Shown here in pieces: positions 33,613 through 41,912 of a DNA stretch of 42,919 nucleotides. A model generated the notes under the pieces. The model saw nothing but the letters and a program-made list of their open reading frames with translations. It was not told the DNA's origin and made no database searches. Made by a program: the position numbers and the translations under genes. Source of the stretch: Nitrospinota bacterium (GTDB lineage: Bacteria; Nitrospinota_A; UBA7883; JACRGQ01); NCBI GenBank assembly GCA_029881495.1, contig JAOUMJ010000024.1:1-42919 (forward strand). The letters are read 5' to 3'. Numbering within the stretch: the first letter of the stretch is position 1; the number at the start of each line of letters is the position of its first letter.

Positions 33613-33636
33613 AAATAAATTAATTTATTTACTATA
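33613..33636 (-). promoter_or_regulatory. 18-bp AT palindrome abutting a -10 box before coxC
   Basis: AAATAAATTAATTTATTT at 33613-33630 is a perfect palindrome. On the minus strand, TATAGT (33636-33631, 5 of 6 to the -10 consensus) touches it, so transcription would start inside the palindrome. That is the expected place for a repressor site. The upstream -35 is poor. The Rrf2 protein encoded just upstream is the first candidate binder. Confidence 0.5.
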
Positions 33637-33643
33637 TTTATTT

Positions 33644-34129
33644 TCAGCTTTTCCCATGCATAGCCTCCAAAACTGACAACGGAGATATTTCAGGGATAAC
33701 TTCACCATGCTTTTTCCTGACCAGCTCCATATGTCTATTAACAAGATCCCGGAAATTCTGTTTCTCAAGTATTTCCCTTATTGCGCTCTGGCATTGCTCC
33801 CACATTTCATGTAGCGAGCAAATCTCGTCCCTTGGGCATTTCCCGTCGCAAATCAGGCAGTCATTAAGAAAAAGCGGCCCCTCGATTTTTGCGATAACCT
33901 GCCATGGAGATATTGACTCCGGCGGCATGCTCAAGGTCACACCCCCCTTTTTTCCTTTTGACGAAGAGATGAATCCTGAGACCCTCAGGTACTGGATAAT
34001 CTTTTTTAAAAACGGCTGGGGTATTTCCTGCATTTTGGCAATCTCTTCAGTCGTACACATGCCATTACGAACTGATAGGTGAAAAATCGTCCTGAGTGCG
34101 TATTCACCTTTTCTGGACAATCTAAACAT
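33644..34129 (-). CDS. Rrf2-family Fe-S transcription regulator
   Basis: A 161-residue Rrf2 regulator. The N-terminal winged helix (RLSRKGEYALRTIFHL, TTEEIAKMQEIPQPFLKKII, SSKGKKGGVTL) binds DNA. A cysteine cluster follows: Cys91, Cys94, Cys98, Cys104, then His107 (LHEMWEQ). The spacing of Cys98, Cys104 and His107 equals that in IscR, and Rrf2 proteins with such residues hold a [2Fe-2S] or [4Fe-4S] cluster that senses Fe-S status, NO (NsrR) or redox. It is not an enzyme-type Rrf2 without cysteines. It lies 54 nt upstream of coxC and may be co-transcribed with it. Its target is inferred to be the oxidase genes and perhaps nirS. Confidence 0.9.
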   Translation of the reverse strand: MFRLSRKGEYALRTIFHLSVRNGMCTTEEIAKMQEIPQPFLKKIIQYLRVSGFISSSKGKKGGVTLSMPPESISPWQVIAKIEGPLFLNDCLICDGKCPRDEICSLHEMWEQCQSAIREILEKQNFRDLVNRHMELVRKKHGEVIPEISPLSVLEAMHGKS

Positions 34130-34169
34130 GACTTTTTTGACCCCTTTTGCCCTTTAGAATTAAAGTCAG

Positions 34170-34197
34170 TCTATGTGATTCGGGATCACTATGTCAA
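34170..34197 (-). promoter_or_regulatory. rrf2 promoter with dyad inside the spacer
   Basis: Minus strand: perfect -35 TTGACA (34197-34192), 16-nt spacer, weak -10 CATAGA (34175-34170). A 15-bp inverted repeat GTGAT-N5-ATCAC (34175-34189) fills the spacer, the usual position for an autorepressor site. Confidence 0.55.
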
Positions 34198-34199
34198 GA

Positions 34200-34551
34200 C
34201 CATGTTTACCTCTTTTGTCCTATTTTGATTTATCTATATATCTGTATTTCTTGACGTTATCCATACCCCCCCCTTCACCAGCCCTCTTTTCACATTTTCT
34301 TCTATGACTTTTATCAGGTTTTTTAGCTTTTTTAATCTCCAAAGGGTCAGATAGCCCTCCCTTGGGCAGAATCTTAAAATTCAGTAATCCTAAAAACCGC
34401 GGCTTTCACCATGACCTGCCGCAATTCCTTTTAAGGCAATGATAGAGGGCAAAGAAGGATATCCGGTGAATTCCGGAGTTTTAAGATATCCATGCTGAAT
34501 ATCAGGGAGAATATCAGAATGATAGATTAAAATTGCTGTGACTGAACAAAA
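34200..34551. other. Gene-free region between rrf2 and the TPR genes
   Basis: No coding frame with support was seen. Small repeats are present: a short dyad TCCGG-TGAATT-CCGGA (34462-34477), a direct repeat AATATCAG downstream of the TPR gene (near 34499-34518), and a C-rich run near 34266. No terminator with a U-tract was found after the TPR gene. Confidence 0.5.
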
Positions 34552-36207
34552 TCAGCGTGTTTTAACTCCCAAGAACGATTCCTGGATTTTCTTGATCATC
34601 TCCATGGCAATATTCGCTAAATCACCATACTTTTGAAATTCGGCAGATTCCGTCAGTTTCGGATTTATATAGATAGCTTCCATCAACCTGCTTGAAGCAG
34701 CTGCCTGATCCTGCATTTCAAGATAGGTTACCGCCATCTCGCAGAGTATAAATTCCCTTTTTTTAGGATTCTGCTGAAGTATCTTCTTGTATACCGCTAT
34801 CGCCTCATCAAGTTTCATGTTTTGCCTGAACTCGTTGGCAAACATCATCCCCGCGGTTCGCATATTTTCGACTATTATCGCCCTGTCTGGAACGTCATAT
34901 TTGAGCACATCCAGATAGATCTCAAATGCCCTTCCACTTTCGCCGTTCTTTCTAAGCTCTACCGCAAAATTGTTGTAAACGGGACCTGCATGAGATGAGT
35001 CCTCCTTGATGATGCTTCGAAATATTTCCTCCGCCTCATCATAGAATTTCGCTCTGGCCAACAGCACCCCCTTGTCAATCCTCAGGAACAGGTCTGTCTC
35101 GGCGTTAAGATAGTTTACAGATTTTGTCTCTTCAAAAATGCGCGAGACCATCGCATTTATCTTAGTCTCGGCATATTCCATTCCCAGTCCTCGGAAATCA
35201 GCCTCAGCAAGCGCAGAGACTATGCTCGCGTAAGGAGTCTTTGGCAGTTTTTCAGGCTGTTTGCCAAATTCCTCCTGCATACTCTCGTTTAACCTGATCG
35301 CTTCATTCAAATACTTCATCCCGGTTTCGAAATATTTTTTTGCCTTCTCGGTATCTTTATCAGCTATCGCTTCCTTCATAACGGCAAAACAGCAAGATCC
35401 TATCATCGCGTGCGGATCAGGCGCCAGTTGCGCCAGTTTGTTTGCTTCCCTGTAATCGTTTATCGCCGAAGGGTATTTCTTGTTCCTGAAAAATGCGTCC
35501 CCTCTCGCCATTAGAATTTCGGTGTTTGGGCCAAGCTCAATGGCTTGGGTGAAAAGTTCGATAGCCTCGGTAAATTTTCCTGCCCGCATCCGTTCCTTCC
35601 CGCGTGCCAGCAACTCCTTGTACCGCTCAGTTTTGCCGTATTCATCCAGACTGATATCCGCAGGGGTTTTCTCATCAGTTCGGAAACCTTTCTCGAGAAG
35701 TTCGCTGTATTCAACAAGCTGGTTCAATATCTCTTCCGCATTGTTTTCAGGCAGTGTCTTGGGAGAGAGGAAACAGGCGTACCGTATGCCGAACTGCCCG
35801 AGTACCCTGAAAATCTCCATCTCCTTTTCATTGTCTATCGCTCCAATGAATATAGGTATCAGACCGGAAATGGTAGACTGCGTGGTATATTCCTTCAACG
35901 CCCTCAAAAGGCCGACGATATTCGTGCCGGACGATTTTGCCCGGTATCTGAGCAACACAAGATTGCCCTTCTTCAGCCAGGTTCCGATGGATTTGGCAAG
36001 GTCGGCATTTTCAGCCTTTGTCGCGGTGTGGCAAACGAAACCGACCTTCCCAAGCATCTCCATTGCGCTTTCGGAAATGGAGGTATCGGGAATGTTAAGA
36101 TAAATATGCGGGTTTCTCTTTACAAGACCCCTGAGCTTTTTCTTGAATTCGATTGTTACCCTCTGTTTCAAGGGGAGATGCTGAATATTATCCTGCTGTT
36201 TTTCCAT
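34552..36207 (-). CDS. TPR protein with receiver-like N-terminus lacking the phospho-Asp
   Basis: A 551-residue cytosolic protein. Residues about 30-190 alternate strands and helices like a receiver domain (HIYLNI, GKVGFVCHTATKAENA, GNLVLLRYRAKSSGTNIVGL, ISGLIPIFIGAI, GIRYACFLSPKTL), but the strand that should end in the phospho-accepting Asp reads LVLLRY. Residues about 195-545 are tetratricopeptide repeats (AGKFTEAIELFTQAIELGPN; AEEIFRSIIKEDSSHAG; LDEAIAVYKKILQQNPKK). It follows the receiver-TPR gene by 10 nt, so they are probably co-expressed partners. The pseudo-receiver reading is inference from the pattern; an unrelated alpha/beta domain is possible. Confidence 0.8.
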   Translation of the reverse strand: MEKQQDNIQHLPLKQRVTIEFKKKLRGLVKRNPHIYLNIPDTSISESAMEMLGKVGFVCHTATKAENADLAKSIGTWLKKGNLVLLRYRAKSSGTNIVGLLRALKEYTTQSTISGLIPIFIGAIDNEKEMEIFRVLGQFGIRYACFLSPKTLPENNAEEILNQLVEYSELLEKGFRTDEKTPADISLDEYGKTERYKELLARGKERMRAGKFTEAIELFTQAIELGPNTEILMARGDAFFRNKKYPSAINDYREANKLAQLAPDPHAMIGSCCFAVMKEAIADKDTEKAKKYFETGMKYLNEAIRLNESMQEEFGKQPEKLPKTPYASIVSALAEADFRGLGMEYAETKINAMVSRIFEETKSVNYLNAETDLFLRIDKGVLLARAKFYDEAEEIFRSIIKEDSSHAGPVYNNFAVELRKNGESGRAFEIYLDVLKYDVPDRAIIVENMRTAGMMFANEFRQNMKLDEAIAVYKKILQQNPKKREFILCEMAVTYLEMQDQAAASSRLMEAIYINPKLTESAEFQKYGDLANIAMEMIKKIQESFLGVKTR

Positions 36208-36217
36208 CCACCCTATT

Positions 36218-37516
36218 TTACCAGTGGAGGTTCAATTTTCCCAATTCGTCCCTTGCCGGCTTTAGATCCGGGTTGATTATCAGGGCTTTTTCAAAACAGT
36301 CGACGGCGTCCATCCTGTTTCCCCCCTCTAGATAGGCTTTTCCCATGTTGTAGAGTATCGCCTCATCATCAGGCTCCAGGGCAATCGCTTTTTTATAATC
36401 CTCTATTGCCTCGCGCCACTTCCCCTGCCCCCTGAGAATAATTCCAAGCCTGTTATATACATGAACATCGTTAGCGCCAATCTTCAAGGCCTCGCGGAAA
36501 TACTCTTCGGCCTGCTTCATCATCCCCCCCTTGAAATATGCCTCGCCGATGTCGCTAACGGTTCTCTTGTCATACTTCATCGCGTTCTTGAACGCCTTAT
36601 CCGCGCCTGGTGCGTTGCCAGCTTCCAATTGAAGCCTGCCAAGCAGAACCTGCCGCTCAGGATCGTTTGGGCTGATGTTGCATAGTTTTTCCAGGTGCTG
36701 TAACGCAAGATTCCCCTTCTTGTTCTTCATGTATAGATTGACAACCAGGATATAGGCCGTCAGGTATTTCGGGTTCTTTTGCGTCGCGGCAACGTAATAT
36801 TCCACGGCTTTGTCGGAATCCCCACCCTTTTCGTGAGCCTTGCCGATACAGACCTGCACGCGGGCGCTGTCATTCAGCTTTCTGGATTTTTCGAAAGCGA
36901 TCAGCGCGTTGACATGATCACCGGCATCAAGGAGTTTTTCCCCCTGCTTTATCAGTCTGACGAACTCAGGTGGATTTTCCTTTGCCTTGATGATGTTTAG
37001 CATCGATTCGCTCATTTTTATGCCGTCAAAAGGCTTGACCAGATAACCGTCAACCCCTATCTCTCCTGCCTTTGCTACCTGATTCTGTTCAATCTCTGCC
37101 GTTATCATGAGGATAGGAATATCCTTGAGCGCTTCGTCATTCTTTATCTCTCTGGCTACTTCGATGCCGGACATCAAAGGCATGTTCCAATCAAGCAGAA
37201 TGAAAAGACACTCGTTTACGGCTTTGGGGCCGGTAAAGAGTTTTATGGTCTCGTTTTCCAGCAGCGTGTCCAAAGCTGAATTTTTGCTCTGTGAGACCGC
37301 GTATTTAGGGAGTCCTGCCGCTGGCCCTTCCCTGAGCATTTTCATCGCAATATGCCCGTCACCGATATCCAGTACATTATTGATCCCGAGATGCCTGAGA
37401 AGGTTCTTGATAGTCCTTCTCATATTCAACATATCATCGATTACAAGCACATAGCCGTCTCGAAAATATCTGGCAAGTGTGGGATTTTCCCTCCCTTTTG
37501 CCTCTGTTTTTTCCAT
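36218..37516 (-). CDS. Response regulator with receiver domain and TPR output
   Basis: A 432-residue protein. Receiver domain about 20-180: acidic pair in YVLVIDDMLNMRRTIKNLL, phospho-Asp in LFILLDWNMPLMSGIEV, the Thr switch in ILMITAEIEQNQ, and Lys in GYLVKPFDG. Between helix 2 and the phospho-Asp strand it carries about 35 extra residues (LPKYAVSQSKNSALDTLLEN). Residues about 190-430 are six or so TPRs (GDHVNALIAFEKSRKLN; LKIGANDVHVYNRLGIILRG; ALEPDDEAILYNMGKAYLEG). There is no DNA-binding domain, so output is by protein contact. Start uncertain: the ATG at 37516 has AAGGAG but 14 nt upstream; an ATG at 37570 adds 18 residues without a site. No sensor kinase is nearby. Confidence 0.88.
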   Translation of the reverse strand: MEKTEAKGRENPTLARYFRDGYVLVIDDMLNMRRTIKNLLRHLGINNVLDIGDGHIAMKMLREGPAAGLPKYAVSQSKNSALDTLLENETIKLFTGPKAVNECLFILLDWNMPLMSGIEVAREIKNDEALKDIPILMITAEIEQNQVAKAGEIGVDGYLVKPFDGIKMSESMLNIIKAKENPPEFVRLIKQGEKLLDAGDHVNALIAFEKSRKLNDSARVQVCIGKAHEKGGDSDKAVEYYVAATQKNPKYLTAYILVVNLYMKNKKGNLALQHLEKLCNISPNDPERQVLLGRLQLEAGNAPGADKAFKNAMKYDKRTVSDIGEAYFKGGMMKQAEEYFREALKIGANDVHVYNRLGIILRGQGKWREAIEDYKKAIALEPDDEAILYNMGKAYLEGGNRMDAVDCFEKALIINPDLKPARDELGKLNLHW

Positions 37517-37765
37517 ATAAATTACCGAATCTCCTTTACTCTGGAGACATGATATAAGAAAAAACCTCATAATTACACACTATTTCATGTTTTAAATTCA
37601 GGTTTTTACTTTTAGATTGATAAATGAATTGCTTTTCCCATAGTTTCAATATCCCCGAATACCGCTTATTAAGCTTGGATATGGAAAAAGATTTTTCCTT
37701 ACGGTCCAGTACTGGTCGTGAATTAAAGAAATGTTTTGGAAACCCTTGTTACAGGCTGAATTTAC

Positions 37766-37803
37766 AAAAAAAAAGCCGGACGGACTTTAAAAGTCCGTCC
37801 GGC
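37766..37803 (-). terminator. Strong terminator after nirS
   Basis: A perfect 13-bp stem (GCCGGACGGACTT and its complement, 37775-37803) with a 3-nt loop, followed on the minus strand by nine Ts. It starts 22 nt after the nirS stop. Confidence 0.96.
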
Positions 37804-37825
37804 GTATTTGCTAAAAGATCAACTT

Positions 37826-39430
37826 CTAGTATATGTCGTGCATGGTGTTATAAATGTTGAACTTTCCTGTCGGAGTCCTGAGGTCTGTAATCCTCTTCTT
37901 AACTTTGCGGGTTTTGTCGTCGAGGATGACGATCTCGCCCTTTTGATCCCAGACAGACACCCAAAGCTCGTCGCCGTCCTTGTTGTATTCCATGTGAACA
38001 ACGCGGCCTCTGTCAGCAAGCTTGATCATCTCAACCTTCTGAATATCATTGATATCCATAACGCCAAGGCTTACCCTTGTATCCTCACCCGTGTTCAGAG
38101 GGAAGTCTACCCAAACGTTTTTGCTCTTGGGATGTGTTTTGAGGAAGAGCTGTCCGCCACCCTCAACGCCTGCGGCCTTTTCAAAGTCGACTTTGTAGAG
38201 AACTTTCCATGCGTTGTCTTTGTGCTTCGCAGGATCAGAACCCCAAACAGTCATTACAGCTTCACCGATGTGAACCGTTCCGGTAACCGGACCATACTTT
38301 GGATCGGTCCAGTTCGCACCGCGGCCAGGATGCGGTTTAGCGCCTGTTTTAAACTTGGCAACTTTCGTCCTGGTCTTGGTATCGATAACTACCATGGTGT
38401 CGCGTGCGTTTGCAGCAGACATGAAGTAGCGGTGTGTTGCGTCCCAACCACCATCGTGAAGGAACCTTTCAGCCTCAATCATCTTGACATTGAGGTTTGC
38501 GAGGTCAGAGTAATCAACAAGCCAGATGTAGCCAGCCTCTTTAACGTTTATTACCCACTCAGGCGAGTAGTGCGAAGAAACGATAGCGGCAACGCGCGGC
38601 TCAGGATGGTACTCGTTGGTGTCGAATGTATAGCTCCTTGTGCTTACAACCTTGAGCGGCTCAAGGGTCGCGCCATCAAGAATTGCAAGGTGAGGAGGCC
38701 AGTAACAGCCGACAACGGCGTATTTGTCCTCAAAGCCTTTGTACTTGGATGTATCGATAGACCTTGCTTCCGAGCAGGTTTTGATCTCTGCAACGAGAGC
38801 TGGAGTCTTCATCCACATATCCATCATGGTCGCCTTACCGTCGCGGCCGATGGAGTAAAGATAGCGGCCCGAAGCAGACACGCGAAGAATGTGAACGGCG
38901 AAGCCTGTGTTCAGGGTAGCAAGTTTCTCCTTGGTATCACCATCAAATATGGCTACCTGACCGGCATCGCGAAGAACAACACCGAAGAAATTCTGCCAGT
39001 TCTTGTTGTGCGCTGGCTTTGTCGGCCTCTTGTCCACAGGAACGGTCACTTTCCATGTTGCCTTCATATCGGCAAGCGAGATCTCAGGCGGAGCTGTTGG
39101 CTCCTGCTGAATGTAGCGGGCCATCAGGTTAATCTGCTGTTCATTCAGAATACCGAGGTCTCCGAACGGTACCATACCGCCGGCTGTACCGCTCTGGATG
39201 AATACTGCGAGAACATCAGTTCCCATCTCAAGTGTCTTTTTCGGCTCAAGGGCTGGGCCGGTTGCTCCCTTTCGTAGAACACCGTGGCACCCTGCGCACT
39301 CCTCAAAATAGATTTTTGCTCCTTCCTTCATCTCCTTTTCGGTCATCTTCGGCGCCGCAGTTGCCTGCGATGCGCTGAAAATCAACGCGAAGGCTGATAA
39401 GAAGGTGATCAAGTAACCGAACCTCTTCAT
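37826..39430 (-). CDS. nirS: Cytochrome cd1 nitrite reductase NirS
   Basis: A 534-residue periplasmic enzyme reducing nitrite to nitric oxide in denitrification. Signal peptide FGYLITFLSAFALIFSASQA; haem c site CAGCH at 45-49; then an eight-bladed d1 propeller. The propeller shows the proximal His in GFAVHILRVSASGRYLYSIG and both active-site histidines, in EYHPEPRVAAIVSSH and in FLHDGGWDATHRYFM. The end PTGKFNIYNTMHDIY is nearly that of Pseudomonas NirS. These histidines separate it from NirF and argue against NirN. AGGGGAGG lies 6 nt before the ATG. It stands alone; no haem d1 synthesis gene (nirE, F, G, H, J, D/L) is visible in the window, so those must be elsewhere. The small signal-peptide-plus-haem N-terminus is standard. 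Confidence 0.97.
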   Translation of the reverse strand: MKRFGYLITFLSAFALIFSASQATAAPKMTEKEMKEGAKIYFEECAGCHGVLRKGATGPALEPKKTLEMGTDVLAVFIQSGTAGGMVPFGDLGILNEQQINLMARYIQQEPTAPPEISLADMKATWKVTVPVDKRPTKPAHNKNWQNFFGVVLRDAGQVAIFDGDTKEKLATLNTGFAVHILRVSASGRYLYSIGRDGKATMMDMWMKTPALVAEIKTCSEARSIDTSKYKGFEDKYAVVGCYWPPHLAILDGATLEPLKVVSTRSYTFDTNEYHPEPRVAAIVSSHYSPEWVINVKEAGYIWLVDYSDLANLNVKMIEAERFLHDGGWDATHRYFMSAANARDTMVVIDTKTRTKVAKFKTGAKPHPGRGANWTDPKYGPVTGTVHIGEAVMTVWGSDPAKHKDNAWKVLYKVDFEKAAGVEGGGQLFLKTHPKSKNVWVDFPLNTGEDTRVSLGVMDINDIQKVEMIKLADRGRVVHMEYNKDGDELWVSVWDQKGEIVILDDKTRKVKKRITDLRTPTGKFNIYNTMHDIY

Positions 39431-39469
39431 ACAGTATCCTCCCCTAAATTAAAAAATAAATTAACCAAA

Positions 39470-39496
39470 AAAAATCCAGCTTAACCATCCCCCTGT
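39470..39496 (-). promoter_or_regulatory. Leader motif shared by nirS and actA (nirS copy)
   Basis: On the plus strand, AAAAATCCAGCT, four bases (TAAC), then CATCCCCCTGT; the actA copy has one mismatch and a 1-nt spacer. This copy ends 40 nt upstream of the nirS ATG, against 35 nt for actA. Confidence 0.55.
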
Positions 39497-39580
39497 TACA
39501 AATCACAGCTTTCCGGTCAAGCTAGTACGGATTATTAAAACATATTTTTTTCTTAATCGTAACATAAAATTCTTTTTTTT

Positions 39581-39594
39581 TTGATTGGTCGCAA
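39581..39594 (-). promoter_or_regulatory. Possible FNR/DNR-type site upstream of nirS
   Basis: TTGAT-N4-CGCAA matches the FNR/DNR consensus TTGAT-N4-ATCAA at 8 of 10 positions, about 150 nt before the nirS ATG. A TACGAT box (39561-39556, minus) lies about 29 nt further on, roughly where a -10 would be. nirS is often under such regulators, but this site is imperfect. Confidence 0.35.
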
Positions 39595-39967
39595 AAGCTG
39601 ATTTTGAGAAAAATTGCATATCCATTTGTGCCGGGAGTTATTGAACGGCTATATAGGCCGATTCCCTCACAATGCAACATAAGCACAGATAACTAACTGT
39701 TTCTTATTGCATTACCATCTTTTTTATCGCCGTTCCAGCTTCCATTCCTATTGATGACAGGCAGTTCTTTTCTGAATTTACTTGCTACCAGCCAGCAATA
39801 ATTACTGGCAACAAGCGATTGAACGAAATATTCAAACCGATTTTTTTTCCTGCAAAATACATCTTCCCCGGATAGCCCAAAGGCAAAACCCACCGCAACA
39901 GAAGGGGCTGACAGCATAGATAGCCGGATACCTCTAAAGCAAAGGTAAAAGAGAAATATTGTGGTAT

Positions 39968-41203
39968 CTAGATATAAAGCCTTAATTCCAGATTGACGGA
40001 GGCTGGATATGCGCCGTATTCACTCTCCATGGCAAACCCCGACGGCTTTTCCCCTTGCGGGAAGCTGATTCCAAGAGAAAGCTCCCCTTCATCTGAAACT
40101 GAATAGAGGAAATACGAAGAGAGGAGGGACGATGTATCTGCCAGATTTGTCATATAAAGGAACTGACCGGTTAAAAGGGGCGAGAACTGGTACCCTGCTC
40201 CCGCGGCTAAATACCGTTGCCCAAGATATATTCCGGGTGCTCTGCTCTCCGGCCTCAGACTCCCGTATTCCTTGGAGGATGAATACCCAGACTCGTGATA
40301 AAAATACTCCGCTCTCAGATCAAGCGAGTTTTCGAACCTCCGTTCCACACCGAAGCTTATTTCGCTGAACGGATCGACGCCATCCTCTTCCGGCATTGAG
40401 TAGTGCCCCTCTGTCCTTATGCCTAGCCAGCCGAAAAGCTCCCCCTGCAAAGAACCCCCTATCACCCTGGTCCTTGTAACATCCCCCCCCAGGATCACCC
40501 ACTCAAAGTTCCCAAATACCGTGGCAAACCGCGCTACAAGGGAGGAACGCTCTCCATCGGGATAATCGTTGTAGTCCCCGGATACATCGGAACCGTATCC
40601 GAGCACCCCCGCGACTGTCAGCTGGGTAAAACTGCCGAGCCTCAGATCAACCCTCGCTGAATCTACCCCCGGCTTATAAGTCCTGAAAAATTCCTCCGCC
40701 GAGAAGGGGGCGAAAAAATCGTTTGGCGTGAAATAGAAGGTCGTCGCGAAATTTATCGGCTGTCTCCCGATCTTCACATCCGCGATCCCGAAACTCTTCC
40801 TTATGCTTAGATGGTCTACCCCCCCTTTGGAGATGAAATCTTTTTCTCTGCTTAATATTTTTTCCAGCAAAGGGTTTCTATCCAACCCCACCTTGACGTT
40901 ATCACCGCTCTCCCTGTCGAATGAATCCCATGAAAATCCCAATACTACATTAGCGTCTATCTCTGTCCCCCCTTCCGTTCGTGATCCGATTATCAGCCGA
41001 CCAACGCCGACAATCGATCTATCCTCGCTTCCTTTATATAGAAGTGAATCTTGGGGATTTTTCAGGTAGAGGCCGCCCAGGCTCAGAAAGAGTCCGGCGT
41101 AATTGTCGCCGCTCTCATCCTCGTAGAAAGCGGTTACATCGCCGACGAGAAAAGCAGAGGCCATCAGAAACAGAACAAATGTTCGTGCGAACCTGCGGAT
41201 CAT
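39968..41203 (-). CDS. Outer-membrane beta-barrel protein
   Basis: A 411-residue exported protein (signal ARTFVLFLMASAFLVGDVTA). The mature part alternates short hydrophobic strands with polar turns, as in a porin-like barrel of about 16-18 strands (NYAGLFLSLGGLYLKN; SFTQLTVAGVLGYGSD; DLRAEYFYHESGY), and ends in a strand NLELRLYI, close to the usual aromatic C-terminus needed for outer-membrane assembly. It has no cysteine pairs. Its ATG overlaps the ATPase stop by 4 nt, so it belongs to an ABC exporter operon and might be the outer-membrane partner or an exported cargo-binding barrel. I cannot name the family. Confidence 0.82.
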   Translation of the reverse strand: MIRRFARTFVLFLMASAFLVGDVTAFYEDESGDNYAGLFLSLGGLYLKNPQDSLLYKGSEDRSIVGVGRLIIGSRTEGGTEIDANVVLGFSWDSFDRESGDNVKVGLDRNPLLEKILSREKDFISKGGVDHLSIRKSFGIADVKIGRQPINFATTFYFTPNDFFAPFSAEEFFRTYKPGVDSARVDLRLGSFTQLTVAGVLGYGSDVSGDYNDYPDGERSSLVARFATVFGNFEWVILGGDVTRTRVIGGSLQGELFGWLGIRTEGHYSMPEEDGVDPFSEISFGVERRFENSLDLRAEYFYHESGYSSSKEYGSLRPESRAPGIYLGQRYLAAGAGYQFSPLLTGQFLYMTNLADTSSLLSSYFLYSVSDEGELSLGISFPQGEKPSGFAMESEYGAYPASVNLELRLYI

Positions 41204-41895
41204 TTATGCTCATCCGATTCCAGTTTTCCATCCCTGAGGCGAATTATTCTTCTGGCCCGCTTCATTACCCGTTGATCGTGGGTCGAGAAGAGGAAGGTGA
41301 CGCCATCCTCTTTATTCAGCTTCTCCATTGTGTCTAGAAGCGAATCGGCCGTGGCGGAATCGACATTGGCGGTCGGCTCATCGGCAAGAACGATCGCCGG
41401 TTCGGTGACTATCGCCCGCGCAATCGCCACCCTTTGCTGTTGCCCCCCTGAAAGCTCGTTCGGCATCCTCTCCTCAAGGCCGGCAAGCCCCACCTCCTCC
41501 AGAACTTTCCGAACCTTTTCCCTCTTCTCCTCCTCGGGCCTACCCTGAAGGTTCAGTACGAATTCGGCATTCTCATATGCTGTTAGCACCGGCATCAGGT
41601 TATAGGCCTGAAATACGAAACCGATCCTGTCCCTCCGCATTGCCGACAGCTCCGTGCGGCTCAGCTTCTCTATTTCGCGCCCTTCAAGAAATATTCTCCC
41701 GGATGTCGGGACGTCAAGGCCCCCTATCATATTCAGAACGGTGGTCTTGCCGGAGCCGGACGGCCCGCAGACGGCTGTAAACTCCCCTTTTTTCATCACG
41801 AACGAAAGGGAGTTGACCGCGGTCACTTCCAGCTGCCCCTGGTTGTAGATCTTCCTCACGCTGTCGAGTTTTACTATCAAACCGTCTTCCATCAT
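41200..41895 (-). CDS. ABC transporter ATPase, LolD/MacB type
   Basis: A 231-residue nucleotide-binding protein. Walker A GPSGSGKTTVLN, Q-loop in VFQAYNLMPVLTAYENAEFV, signature LSGGQQQRVAIARA, Walker B IVLADEPTANVD and the H-loop in FLFSTHDQRVMKRARR are all intact, so it should hydrolyse ATP. The short form and the DEPTANVDS stretch belong to the LolD/MacB/FtsE subfamily, which drives mechanotransmission-type exporters rather than pore-type transport. The start is ATG at 41895 (GGTGGA upstream); a GTG at 41910, two bases after the permease stop, would add five residues. The order permease-ATPase-barrel is translationally coupled. Confidence 0.93.
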   Translation of the reverse strand: MMEDGLIVKLDSVRKIYNQGQLEVTAVNSLSFVMKKGEFTAVCGPSGSGKTTVLNMIGGLDVPTSGRIFLEGREIEKLSRTELSAMRRDRIGFVFQAYNLMPVLTAYENAEFVLNLQGRPEEEKREKVRKVLEEVGLAGLEERMPNELSGGQQQRVAIARAIVTEPAIVLADEPTANVDSATADSLLDTMEKLNKEDGVTFLFSTHDQRVMKRARRIIRLRDGKLESDEHK

Positions 41896-41912
41896 TCCAC
41901 CGCCTTCCACAC

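Larger units (their letters stand above)
39431..39967. other. Gene-free region upstream of nirS
   Basis: 537 nt holding the nirS leader (39431 to about 39500), a motif shared with actA, a possible FNR/DNR box, several A/T runs near 39540-39580, and then about 370 nt in which I see nothing solid. A 74-codon frame at 39693-39917 (-) lacks a convincing ribosome site and family resemblance and is not called. No terminator with a U-tract was found after the barrel gene at 39968. Confidence 0.55.

Noticed and set aside
33613-33630. AT palindrome as a terminator for rrf2
   Set aside because: An all-A/T stem is too weak for rho-independent termination, and it abuts a -10-like box, so an operator is the better reading.
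39470-39496. Sigma-54 promoter (GG-N10-GC) in the shared nirS/actA motif
   Set aside because: The nirS copy can be read as GG-N10-GC, but the flanking bases do not match TGGCAC...TTGCA and the actA copy has the wrong spacing.
39693-39917. 74-codon minus-strand frame between nirS and the barrel gene
   Set aside because: GAGG is 13 nt from the ATG, composition is irregular, and no known family or signal is visible. It could be decayed DNA; not called.
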